NCBI RefSeq assembly: GCF_934668725.1
Contig: NZ_CAKUOF010000005.1
Span: forward strand, 124,001 to 188,000
Reading direction: 5' to 3'
Origin: an uncultured Dysgonomonas sp.
GTDB taxonomy: Bacteria; Bacteroidota; Bacteroidia; Bacteroidales; Dysgonomonadaceae
Length of the DNA stretch: 64,000 nt
Shown here: piece by piece, positions 17,474 to 25,855 of the stretch
Position numbering within the stretch: the stretch's first letter is position 1
Layout: each line of letters starts with the position of its first letter
Notes under the pieces: generated by a model
The model's input: only the letters and a program-made list of their open reading frames with translations
What the model was told of the DNA's origin: nothing
Database searches by the model: none
Made by a program: the position numbers and the translations under genes

Positions 17474-17675
17474 ACTTTTTCACTCTGTTTTTTTTATTGC
17501 CTCTTATTTTTACCTAGTATCCTTATTTATTGATAGATAAACTTGCTGAGGTATAACTAGGGTTGTACTTCTTATTAAGTATAAGTAATAAATAGTTTTG
17601 CAGACTTTTATTACTTATAATAGATTTTACTTTATACAAAAGTAGGAATAAATTTGGGTATGTTGGTAATAAAAA

Positions 17676-17701
17676 AACAGCACATCGGTCAATGTGCTGT
17701 T
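17676..17701 (-). terminator. Rho-independent terminator of the HdeD-like gene
   Basis: A perfect 10-bp stem, AACAGCACAT (17676-17685) with ATGTGCTGTT (17692-17701), followed on the minus strand by a run of seven Ts. It lies 24 bases after the stop of the leftward membrane gene. Confidence 0.88.
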
Positions 17702-17725
17702 AGATGATATTTATTATTTTTTATT

Positions 17726-18325
17726 TCATTCTCCTAGACGATGTTCGTCATGATCTTTCGGTAAATATTTAACCAAAGTTTTCAGTTTGAATGCCAGGAA
17801 TATTCTTAGTATTCCATAGAAAATAAACGCAAAAGAGATGATGTATGCTGCAAACAAACCTGCAATAGCGGGTTGAAATAATAAGATAATAGAAGCAAAT
17901 ACACTAAGTATCGATAATGCCAATACCCATCCCCAACCACTGTTTCTTATCGATTGAAGGTCAAATGCCATACCAATTCCCCAGATGGATTGAATAAGTA
18001 TCCAGAAGGCAATAAAATAGCATAGCATGAGCGGTGCAATATCTAAATTGGCTAGTAAGAATATAGCAAATAATAAATCTATTATACCCATTGCAAGTGT
18101 CCATCCCCAATTGTGTATGGAATTTTTGTTGGATATTGCGAATACAATTTCTGAGATTCCTCCTGCGAAAAATGAAAAAACGAATAGGAGAGTGATTGCT
18201 GCAAATGTGGTAAATGGCGTAAACATACATATTACGCCTACTACAACCGCTATAATACCTACTAATAGAGATATCCACCAATTTTTAACTGCTCTTTTGA
18301 ATGTAGAAAGTAAATGATTTTCCAT
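17726..18325 (-). CDS. HdeD-family (DUF308) membrane protein
   Basis: A 199-residue protein with six predicted transmembrane helices in three hairpins, each beginning with the WWISLLVGIIAVVVGV or WGWTLAMGIIDLLFAI pattern typical of the HdeD/DUF308 repeat. E. coli HdeD is an inner-membrane acid-resistance protein; the molecular role is not established. No acid-stress genes are nearby. It has its own terminator and stands between the dtd operon and uvrC as a single gene. Confidence 0.88.
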   Translation of the reverse strand: MENHLLSTFKRAVKNWWISLLVGIIAVVVGVICMFTPFTTFAAITLLFVFSFFAGGISEIVFAISNKNSIHNWGWTLAMGIIDLLFAIFLLANLDIAPLMLCYFIAFWILIQSIWGIGMAFDLQSIRNSGWGWVLALSILSVFASIILLFQPAIAGLFAAYIISFAFIFYGILRIFLAFKLKTLVKYLPKDHDEHRLGE

Positions 18326-18489
18326 AATGATACAATTTTATGTTTTCTACTTATTATAACAAATGAATAGTTAATTATGTTTTGATAAATTTCTATTTGT
18401 TCTTATTTACTTCTTATTTAATTGTTTATTAAGCGTTTTTGTGTCAATTTGATATTTTTCGTGTTTTGTTAATTTGCCTGCCTGCTGAC

Positions 18490-20304
18490 TTAGGTGTTTG
18501 AATCTTGTTTGTCTTTATTGAAATGCTCATTGATTAGTTTGGCTTTGTGCTTGCCTGCTACTTCTTCTATTTCTTCTAATGTACTTGATTTAATGCGTTT
18601 TATACTTTTAAAATGTTTTAATAGTAGTTTTTTTGTTTCTTCTCCGATCCCTTTAATACTATCCAGTTCCGATACAATCTGTCCTTTACTTCTACGGTTT
18701 CTGTGAAAGGTAATACCGAAGCGATGGGCTTCATCTCTAAGGTGTTGGATAACTTTTAGGGTCTCCGAGTTTTTGTCTAAATAGAGTGGAATAGAATCTT
18801 CAGGATAATATATTTCTTCCAGCCTTTTGGCAATACCTACAATAGCTATTTTTCCATACAATTCGAGTTCCTTCAAGGATTCACAAGCTGCACTTAATTG
18901 CCCTTTACCTCCGTCAATAACAATTAGTTGGGGTAGGGGAGACTTCTCCTCTTTGAGTCTGTGGTAGCGCCTGTATACAACTTCTTTCATGGTCGAAAAG
19001 TCATCAGGGCCTTCCACTGTTTTCACCATAAAATGACGATAGTCTTGTTTGGAAGGTTTTGCCATTTTAAAGACTACACATGCCGATACCGGATTTGTTC
19101 CTTGAATATTTGAGTTATCAAAACATTCGATATGTATAGGAGGTTCTTTTAAATGTAAGTCGTTCTGGATGCCTTTTACAATTCTTATTGAGCGTTGTTC
19201 TGGATTCAGGCTCTCAGCTTTTTTGAGTTTGTCTATTTTATACTGCTTTACGTTCTGAATCGAAAGTTTAAGTAATTTAAGCTTATCTCCCCTTTGAGGT
19301 ATTGTAAATTCTGTATCCTGAAGAATAAGGTCGGGATAAAAAGGTACTACGATCTCTTTAGCGAGTTTCAAGAACCTGTTTTTCATCTCCAGTATAGCCA
19401 GTCCCAATAGCTCTTCTTTTTGCTCATCCAGTTTTTTCTTGTATTCGAAAGTGTATGCCCGTATTACCGATCCATTATGTACACTCAGGAAATTTATGTA
19501 GGCTGCCGAGCTGTCTTCGTCGTAGCCGAAAATATCAATATTGTACATAATGCTCGAAACAACGGTCGATCGCTGTTTGAAGTTCTCTATTAATATATAT
19601 TTCTCTTTTAATTTATGTGCTTCTTCAAATTTAAAATCTGCTGCCAAACTTTGCATCTCTTCATAAATTGCCTTGCTTGCAATATTTATGTTTCCCTTTA
19701 GTATTTCGCGGATACTTTCAACATTTTTATTGTAGTCTTCCAAAGATTGTAATCCTTCGCATGGGCCTAAACATCTTTTGATGTGATATTCGAGGCATAC
19801 TTTAAATTTTCCGCTTTTTATATTTTCGGGAGTTAAGCTCAGGCTGCACGTACGAATAGGGTAGAGTTTATGAATTGTCTCGAGTAACGCTTTTATGCTT
19901 CCTAAACTGGCATATGGACCAAAATACTGTGATCCGTCTTTTACTATATTACGGGTTTGAATTATTCGTGGAAAAAATTCATTCCTGATGACAATAGAAG
20001 CATAAGTCTTGTCATCTTTCAACATTACATTGTAGCGAGGTCGATATTCTTTTATCAGATTATTCTCCAATAAAAAAGTATCTTCCTCGGTATCTACAAC
20101 AATATATTTTATATCCTTTATTTTACTAACCAGTATACGCGTTTTAGGGCTGTCGTGATGGGTCTTTGTAAAATAAGAAGATACTCTTTTTTTTAGATTT
20201 TTAGCCTTACCCACATATATGATAGTTCCTTTATCATCAAAATACTGATAGCAACCCGGTTTATCAGGTATATTTTGAATAATATTTCTTAAGTTTTCGT
20301 TCAT
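18490..20304 (-). CDS. uvrC: Excinuclease ABC subunit C
   Basis: A 604-residue UvrC. The GIY-YIG nuclease domain is at the N-terminus (PGCYQYFDDKGTIIYVGKAKNLKKRVSSYF, about residues 16-45), followed by the Cys-bearing region, the UvrB-binding UVR domain, the RNase H-like 5' nuclease domain (IECFDNSN, VIDGGKGQL) and a C-terminal tandem helix-hairpin-helix (LDSIKGIGEETKKLLLKHF). It makes the dual incision in nucleotide excision repair. It starts 62 bases after apt and may share a leftward transcript with mnmG and apt. Confidence 0.98.
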   Translation of the reverse strand: MNENLRNIIQNIPDKPGCYQYFDDKGTIIYVGKAKNLKKRVSSYFTKTHHDSPKTRILVSKIKDIKYIVVDTEEDTFLLENNLIKEYRPRYNVMLKDDKTYASIVIRNEFFPRIIQTRNIVKDGSQYFGPYASLGSIKALLETIHKLYPIRTCSLSLTPENIKSGKFKVCLEYHIKRCLGPCEGLQSLEDYNKNVESIREILKGNINIASKAIYEEMQSLAADFKFEEAHKLKEKYILIENFKQRSTVVSSIMYNIDIFGYDEDSSAAYINFLSVHNGSVIRAYTFEYKKKLDEQKEELLGLAILEMKNRFLKLAKEIVVPFYPDLILQDTEFTIPQRGDKLKLLKLSIQNVKQYKIDKLKKAESLNPEQRSIRIVKGIQNDLHLKEPPIHIECFDNSNIQGTNPVSACVVFKMAKPSKQDYRHFMVKTVEGPDDFSTMKEVVYRRYHRLKEEKSPLPQLIVIDGGKGQLSAACESLKELELYGKIAIVGIAKRLEEIYYPEDSIPLYLDKNSETLKVIQHLRDEAHRFGITFHRNRRSKGQIVSELDSIKGIGEETKKLLLKHFKSIKRIKSSTLEEIEEVAGKHKAKLINEHFNKDKQDSNT

Positions 20305-20366
20305 ATATATAAAGTTTAGTTTAAGATCTCAATTTTTTAACTAATTAAAGTATCCTAGTATCTGTT

Positions 20367-20906
20367 TTAGATATCATATTTTATGATTGCTTCAACTTCT
20401 ACATCAGCAGGAAATAATTTTCTACCTTCCAGCTTTTCTAATTCAATGATAAAGTTTACGTATATCTTTTTTACGCCCATTTTCTTTATTAATTTATAAG
20501 CAGCAAGCATAGTACCTCCTGTTGCAAGCAAATCATCATGAATTAGTACTACATCATCTGGTTCTAGCGAATCTTTGTGTATTTGTATTGTATCTACACC
20601 ATATTCTTTTTCGTAGCTTTCCTCGTATGTATCTGCAGGAAGCTTTCCTGGTTTTCTGATTGGAATAAATCCGGCATTCATATTTAAAGCTAAAATAGGG
20701 CCCATTATAAATCCTCTGGATTCAATTCCTACAACTTTGGTTATACCCTTGTTTTTATACAAGTCCGTTAAAACTTCCGTTAGGTCTCTCAAATTTTGAG
20801 GAGATTGAAATAATGTTGTTACATCTTTAAATTGGATTCCCGGTATTGGAAAGTCTGGAATATTTCTTACAGATGCTCTTAGACTTTCAATTTTTTTGTG
20901 TGGCAT
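20367..20906 (-). CDS. apt: Adenine phosphoribosyltransferase
   Basis: A 179-residue enzyme when started at the ATG at 20904-20906 (MPHKKIESLRASVRNIPDFPIPGI). An in-frame upstream ATG at 20961-20963 adds 19 atypical residues and would lie inside a parS-like site, so it is rejected. The PRPP-binding loop VVLIHDDLLATGGTM and the ESRGFIMG segment are intact. It converts adenine and PRPP to AMP. It sits between mnmG and uvrC on the same strand, with parS-like sites in its upstream gap. Confidence 0.95.
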   Translation of the reverse strand: MPHKKIESLRASVRNIPDFPIPGIQFKDVTTLFQSPQNLRDLTEVLTDLYKNKGITKVVGIESRGFIMGPILALNMNAGFIPIRKPGKLPADTYEESYEKEYGVDTIQIHKDSLEPDDVVLIHDDLLATGGTMLAAYKLIKKMGVKKIYVNFIIELEKLEGRKLFPADVEVEAIIKYDI

Positions 20907-20955
20907 GATTTTATAAATAACTGTTTTAATGTACTGTGACGCGTATTTTTGAAAT

Positions 20956-20993
20956 TGTTCCACGTGAAACCGATTTTTGTTCCACGTGAAACC
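20956..20993. other. Pair of parS-like centromere sites
   Basis: TGTTCCACGTGAAACC occurs twice, at 20956-20971 and 20978-20993, 22 bases apart (about two helical turns). Each matches 15 of 16 positions of the bacterial parS consensus TGTTNCACGTGAAACA, including the CACGTG core. They lie wholly in the apt-mnmG gap once apt starts at 20906. ParB loading here would mark an origin-proximal segregation centre. No parA or parB gene is in the window. Confidence 0.8.
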
Positions 20994-21002
20994 TGCTTCT
21001 TT

Positions 21003-22877
21003 TTATCTTCCCAAAAGTACAAGGAGAATTGAAATGTCATTCGGTGAAACTCCGGGAATTCGACTTGCTTGTCCGATTGTTTCCGGATTTATTTTGGCGA
21101 GCTTTTGGCGAGCCTCCGTCGAGAGAGATAAAATGCTTTCGTAATCGATTTTGTCTTTTATCAGAATGTTTTCTAATCTGGTTATCTTTTCAGCGATCAG
21201 TTGTTCGCGCTTGATGTACCCGTCATATTTGATTCTTATTTCTGTTGCTTCGATGATTTCCTCTTTTCTATTCGGTATTTTATCAATCTCTGCTTTAAAT
21301 GCAGGAATCGAATCCAAAATGTTTTCGATACTTATTTGTGGACGGGTCAACAAGTCTTTTAATTTGATTCTTTGCTTTAAAGGACTTGTTCCCAATCTTT
21401 CGAGAGTTGAATTTATATATTCCGGTTTCAGAGGATAGTTGGCAGTGAATTCTATTAATCTGTTTATTTCTTCTTTTTTCTCATTCAGAAGATTTATTCG
21501 CTCTTCTTTCACAATACCCAGATCATATCCCAATTGAGTGAGGCGTACGTCAGCGTCATCTTGTCTTAATAAAATTCTGTATTCGGCACGAGATGTAAAC
21601 ATTCTGTACGGTTCATCCACGCCTTTTGTTACCAGATCATCGATTAATACACCTATATATGCTTGATCGCGTCTTAGTATAAATTCTTTGTCACTGTGGC
21701 AACTCAAGTGAGCATTTATACCTGCAATCAATCCTTGTCCGGCTGCTTCTTCGTACCCTGTAGTTCCGTTTATTTGACCGGCAAAGAATAAGTTCTTCAT
21801 TAATTTCGTTTCCAGCGTGTGTTTAAGTTGTGTCGGATCGAAAAAATCGTATTCAATGGCATATCCGGGTCTGTAGATATGTATATTTCTGAAAGCAGGA
21901 ATTCGGGTTAAAGCTTCAATTTGGTTGTGGAGTGGGAGGGACGATGAAAAACCATTTAAGTAATATTCCTGCGTGTTTTCGCCTTCGGGCTCTAAAAACA
22001 GTTGATGTGAATTTTTCTCCGAAAAAGTGACTATTTTAGTTTCAATACTTGGACAATATCTTGGACCTATACTCTTTATTTGTCCGTTGTATAGGGGAGA
22101 ATATTCGAGTCCCTCTCTAAGTTTGTCATGAACTTCTTCGTTCGTGTTACATATCCAACAACTAAGCTGCTTAAGTGTTCTTGGCTCGAAATCCAGATAT
22201 GAAAATTTATGGAAATCCTCTTCGCCTTTTTGTTCTTCCATCAGCGAAAAATCAACGCTTCTTCCGTCGATTCTGGCAGGAGTTCCCGTTTTCATCCTGT
22301 CTGTAGTGAATCCGGCATCCTTCAATTGTTCGGTGATTCCGTAAGAAGCAGGTTCGGCAACCCTTCCTCCTGTAAGTTGAGTTGATCCGATATGCATCAA
22401 TCCGTTCAAAAAAGTACCGTTTGTGAGTACTACCGAGTGGGCAGAAAATGTTACACCCAGACTTGTTTTTACACCTTTTACTGTTTTATTTTCGATAACA
22501 AGGGATGTAACCGCATCTTGCCAGATGAATAAATTATTGGTGTTTTCGACAATTTCTCTCCATTTTAAAATGAATTGTGCTCTGTCACTTTGTGCTCGAG
22601 GACTCCACATAGCAGGACCTTTCGACTTGTTGAGCATTCTGAATTGGATGGCAGTTTTATCTGTAACAATCCCCATTTGTCCGCCTAAAGCATCGATCTC
22701 TCTTACTATTTGTCCTTTTGCGATTCCACCCACTGCAGGATTACAGCTCATTTGGGCGATCTTATTCATATCCATCGTTATCAACAGGGTCTTTGAGCCA
22801 AGGTTGGCTGCTGCTGTAGCGGCTTCACAGCCGGCATGTCCTGCGCCTACGACTATAACGTCATATTTAAAATCCAT
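21003..22877 (-). CDS. mnmG: tRNA uridine-5-carboxymethylaminomethyl modification enzyme
   Basis: A 624-residue MnmG (GidA). The FAD-binding VVGAGHAGCEAA motif is at residues 9-20, with the family signatures NPAVGGIAKGQ and GTPARIDGRS, the conserved cysteines of the active-site region, and the helical C-terminal domain that binds MnmE. Together with MnmE it modifies wobble uridines of tRNAs. mnmG is often near the replication origin in bacteria, which fits the flanking parS-like pair. A candidate -7 element TAACTTTG is on the minus strand at 22993-23000. Confidence 0.98.
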   Translation of the reverse strand: MDFKYDVIVVGAGHAGCEAATAAANLGSKTLLITMDMNKIAQMSCNPAVGGIAKGQIVREIDALGGQMGIVTDKTAIQFRMLNKSKGPAMWSPRAQSDRAQFILKWREIVENTNNLFIWQDAVTSLVIENKTVKGVKTSLGVTFSAHSVVLTNGTFLNGLMHIGSTQLTGGRVAEPASYGITEQLKDAGFTTDRMKTGTPARIDGRSVDFSLMEEQKGEEDFHKFSYLDFEPRTLKQLSCWICNTNEEVHDKLREGLEYSPLYNGQIKSIGPRYCPSIETKIVTFSEKNSHQLFLEPEGENTQEYYLNGFSSSLPLHNQIEALTRIPAFRNIHIYRPGYAIEYDFFDPTQLKHTLETKLMKNLFFAGQINGTTGYEEAAGQGLIAGINAHLSCHSDKEFILRRDQAYIGVLIDDLVTKGVDEPYRMFTSRAEYRILLRQDDADVRLTQLGYDLGIVKEERINLLNEKKEEINRLIEFTANYPLKPEYINSTLERLGTSPLKQRIKLKDLLTRPQISIENILDSIPAFKAEIDKIPNRKEEIIEATEIRIKYDGYIKREQLIAEKITRLENILIKDKIDYESILSLSTEARQKLAKINPETIGQASRIPGVSPNDISILLVLLGR

Positions 22878-23112
22878 TGTTATTTACTTTAAAGTCTCCG
22901 ACTTATTTGTTTTATTTGGGCAAGTATAAGTGCAACTATCTGTTGTAATTAGAGGCATTGCATTAAATATTTGCGACTTTTTAATTATTGTGCAAAGTTA
23001 CTATTTTTATATCAGTTCATAACTTGTTTCTTTCCGTCTAAGTTTTCCGATTTCTTCTTTTTTGTCTTATTTTTACTTAAAATATAAACTATACTGAATA
23101 ATCTATTGAAAT

Positions 23113-23862
23113 ATGGTAACTGTAGAAGTGTGTGCTAACTCCGTTCAATCGGCTATTGAAGCCCAAAAGGGTGGGGCGGTAAGAGTCGAGTTATGTGGTA
23201 ATTTGTGTGATGGGGGAACAACTCCTGCCAAGTCTCAGATAGAGCTTTCACGAAATAATATTGAGATTGATCTGAATGTAATTATTCGTCCTAGAGGCGG
23301 GGATTTCTTATATGACAATTTGGATTTCGAATCAATGAAAAGTGATATTGAGCTGTGTGGACAACTCAAGTGTGATGGTGTTGTGATCGGTATTTTAGAT
23401 GAAAATGGGAACGTTGATATTGAAAGAAATCGCGAGTTAGTAGAGCTGGCTAAAAAATATGGTATGTCAGTTACTTTTCATCGTGCATTTGATCGTGTTC
23501 GTGATATATATTCAGCACTTGAGGATGTTATTCATTTAGGGTGTGATCGTATTCTAACTTCTGGAGGTTATCAGACAGCATTTGAGGGTAGGGAAGTTCT
23601 ACGAAAATTGGTCAATTTATCGAATAACCGTATTATTATTATGGCTGGTGCTGGAGTTAACGAGTCTAATGTTGGAGAACTGGTTAAGTCTACGGGTGTA
23701 AAAGAGGTGCATGGCACATTTCAAAAGCTAGTGCGGGGACAAATGCAATATAATAGTCCTAATTTTCCTGATAATTATAATAATTCGGGATATTCAGAAT
23801 ATTCTTTTCTTTTATCTGACGCCGGAAGAGTGAAGGAAATAGTTAAAAAAGCTAATTTATAA
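23113..23862 (+). CDS. cutC: CutC-family TIM-barrel protein (copper homeostasis protein CutC)
   Basis: A 249-residue TIM barrel with the CutC signatures VEVCANSVQSAIEAQKGGA near the start, VIIRPRGGDFLY (about 56-67), TFHRAFDRV and ILTSGG. The family was named for copper tolerance in E. coli, but later work has questioned a direct copper role, so only the family name is secure. It is transcribed alone, divergent from mnmG, and ends at a hairpin terminator. Confidence 0.93.
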   Translation: MVTVEVCANSVQSAIEAQKGGAVRVELCGNLCDGGTTPAKSQIELSRNNIEIDLNVIIRPRGGDFLYDNLDFESMKSDIELCGQLKCDGVVIGILDENGNVDIERNRELVELAKKYGMSVTFHRAFDRVRDIYSALEDVIHLGCDRILTSGGYQTAFEGREVLRKLVNLSNNRIIIMAGAGVNESNVGELVKSTGVKEVHGTFQKLVRGQMQYNSPNFPDNYNNSGYSEYSFLLSDAGRVKEIVKKANL

Positions 23863-23930
23863 TTTCTTTATTTAGGACTTAACTTTGTTTGTTTAGAATA
23901 GTTATTTCGTCTGATTACTCTAATTTTTAT

Positions 23931-23968
23931 AAGAGTAGGTTAAGGGTTTACTCTTATTACCTACTCTT
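23931..23968 (+). terminator. Terminator of cutC
   Basis: A 10-bp perfect stem, AAGAGTAGGT (23931-23940) with ACCTACTCTT (23959-23968), an 18-base loop that can pair further, and a following run of Ts. Confidence 0.75.
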
Positions 23969-25102
23969 TTTTATGTAAAATTTTTGGAATTTATATTATA
24001 TAGTAATGTATCATTTTTTAGTATCTTATATTCTAAAATAATATTAATGAATATCTAATTTGGATAACTATTTTATTCCTTATTATGTACTAATTTTTAT
24101 TTAACCCCGAAAATATCTTGAAATTAATTTATAAAAATAATCATAATTATATTTATAAATACTACATAATTATAATGCTATATTATTTATTATATTTATA
24201 ATAAGATTGTTATACTTATAATTGTTTTATTTTTAAACTTAATTATTATATATAAATATGGTTATATGTAATACTAGTGATATAAGTGATAATTAATTGA
24301 TGAAAATATATTTTTTATTTTTTCAACTATTATTTTTAATAACATATTTTTTTGAAAATAATATTTTCAATTTATTTTCTTTTATATTACTTTTTGTAGA
24401 TTATTACGTCTGCAAATTCCTTTATTATATTTTGTAATAATAGTTGCCTGTTTTAATTCTAAGCAATAGAATGACAAGATATATTTAGCCGTCAATTTTT
24501 CTGTTTGTCTGTTTTGAGTGATCTATACTAGACTATTTTTCGGTTATTTATTTGTGTTTTTTAACTACTTCTCTTTTCTTCGATGAAAGCTGCAAATTTC
24601 TTTTATTGTAGATTTCTTTTTTTTCGATAAAAACGAAAATATTGATGTGTTATGGGTTGAATATTAGTTTATTACTTGTTTTTACTCATGTTGTGATTTT
24701 TTGCTCTTATATAAGACTTATTATACAGCCGGTAGATGAAGGTTTTATTGGATGTAAATTGTAGTTTAATTTTTAAAGTAACAAAATAGGTTAGTAATTT
24801 TTTATATTTAACTATCTATTTATGTTATGTTTATGTGGTTTTTGGATTGAAATGAATTTTAGCTAAAAGCTCTTTTATCATTATATTATTGATGGGAAAT
24901 AAAATCGACCGGAATCTTAAAGATTCTGTTTACCAGAAGATCATATAATTATATGAATTATAATAATTAGTTTTTCTTACATTTGTAATATTTTGGATAT
25001 GGTATAGGGGTTATCTGCTTTTGATTAATGATTTCTTTCGACTTAATATCCGGCAAAACAGAATGATATATTTTAAAAACTTATATACAGATTTATTTAG
25101 AT
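23969..25102. other. Gene-free, very AT-rich stretch upstream of dapB
   Basis: About 1.1 kb without a supportable gene in any frame. It is visibly richer in A and T than the flanking genes. A phrase close to CTGCAAATTyCTTTTATT appears twice (about 24409-24427 and 24589-24607). A single box-like TTTGGATAA is at 24059-24067. By hand count over 24001-25020 there is more G than C on this strand (roughly 120 against 85). The only regulatory candidate is the -7 element near the right end. Confidence 0.6.
24978..24985 (+). promoter_or_regulatory. Candidate -7 element of the dapB operon
   Basis: TACATTTG fits TAnnTTTG and lies about 118 bases before the dapB ATG. No clear -33 TTTG at the standard spacing. 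Confidence 0.35.
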
Positions 25103-25819
25103 ATGAAAATAGCACTTATTGGTTATGGTAAAATGGGTAAGGAGATCGAACGAATTGCCCTTGATCGCGGACATTCTATCGTTTCGATCATTGATGAAAA
25201 CAATCTTTCCGGTTTTGATTCTGCTGAATTTAAAGGTGCAGATGTTGCGATTGAATTTACAACTCCGGCAAGTGCTATGAATAATTTCAGAAAATGTTTT
25301 GCTGCCGGTGTTCCTGTTGTTGCAGGTACAACGGGATGGCTCGAAAACATGCCCGAAGTAAAAGATGCTTGTGAAAATAAGGGACAGACTTTCTTTTATG
25401 CCTCTAATTATAGTTTAGGAGTAAATATATTTTTCGCAGTTAATAAATATCTTGCGAAGATTATGAACCAATTTCCCGATTATACGGTGAAAATGGAGGA
25501 AGTGCATCATATTCATAAACTGGATGCTCCAAGTGGAACGGCCATTACTTTGGCAGAAGGTATTATCGAAAATGTTGATAGAAAAACCGATTGGCATTTA
25601 GAAACAGAATCTAAACCTTCAGATTTGGCGATACATTGTATACGGGAAGGCGAAGTACCGGGTATCCACGAAGTTTTTTATGAATCGGAGGCTGATATAA
25701 TCAGTATAAAACATGATGCTAAAAACCGTAAAGGTTTTGCATTAGGTGCCGTTTTAGCCGCAGAATTTACACATGGCAAAAAAGGATTTTTAGGAATGCA
25801 GGATATGCTTAACTTTTAA
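25103..25819 (+). CDS. dapB: 4-hydroxy-tetrahydrodipicolinate reductase
   Basis: A 238-residue DapB, the short form common in Bacteroidota. The dinucleotide-binding IALIGYGKMGKEI is at the N-terminus and the catalytic HHIHKLDAPSGTA (His-His-x-x-Lys-x-Asp-Ala-Pro-Ser-Gly-Thr) is intact near residue 134. It reduces dihydrodipicolinate precursors in lysine and meso-diaminopimelate synthesis, supplying peptidoglycan. It heads a tight operon with two signal peptidase genes and a WbqC-family gene. Confidence 0.97.
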   Translation: MKIALIGYGKMGKEIERIALDRGHSIVSIIDENNLSGFDSAEFKGADVAIEFTTPASAMNNFRKCFAAGVPVVAGTTGWLENMPEVKDACENKGQTFFYASNYSLGVNIFFAVNKYLAKIMNQFPDYTVKMEEVHHIHKLDAPSGTAITLAEGIIENVDRKTDWHLETESKPSDLAIHCIREGEVPGIHEVFYESEADIISIKHDAKNRKGFALGAVLAAEFTHGKKGFLGMQDMLNF

Positions 25820-25855
25820 GCATAATGTAATAAATATTTATATTACTAATAATAT

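Noticed and set aside
20904..20963. Longer apt start with 19 extra residues.
   Set aside because: Residues are atypical of the family, and the start would lie in a parS-like site; the ATG at 20906 gives the usual length.
22778..22786. Exact TTATCAACA inside mnmG.
   Set aside because: Isolated and fixed by codons; treated as background for the cluster at 2747-3172.
24059..24067. TTTGGATAA, a DnaA-box-like 9-mer upstream of dapB.
   Set aside because: It is single, with no neighbouring boxes; expected by chance in AT-rich DNA.
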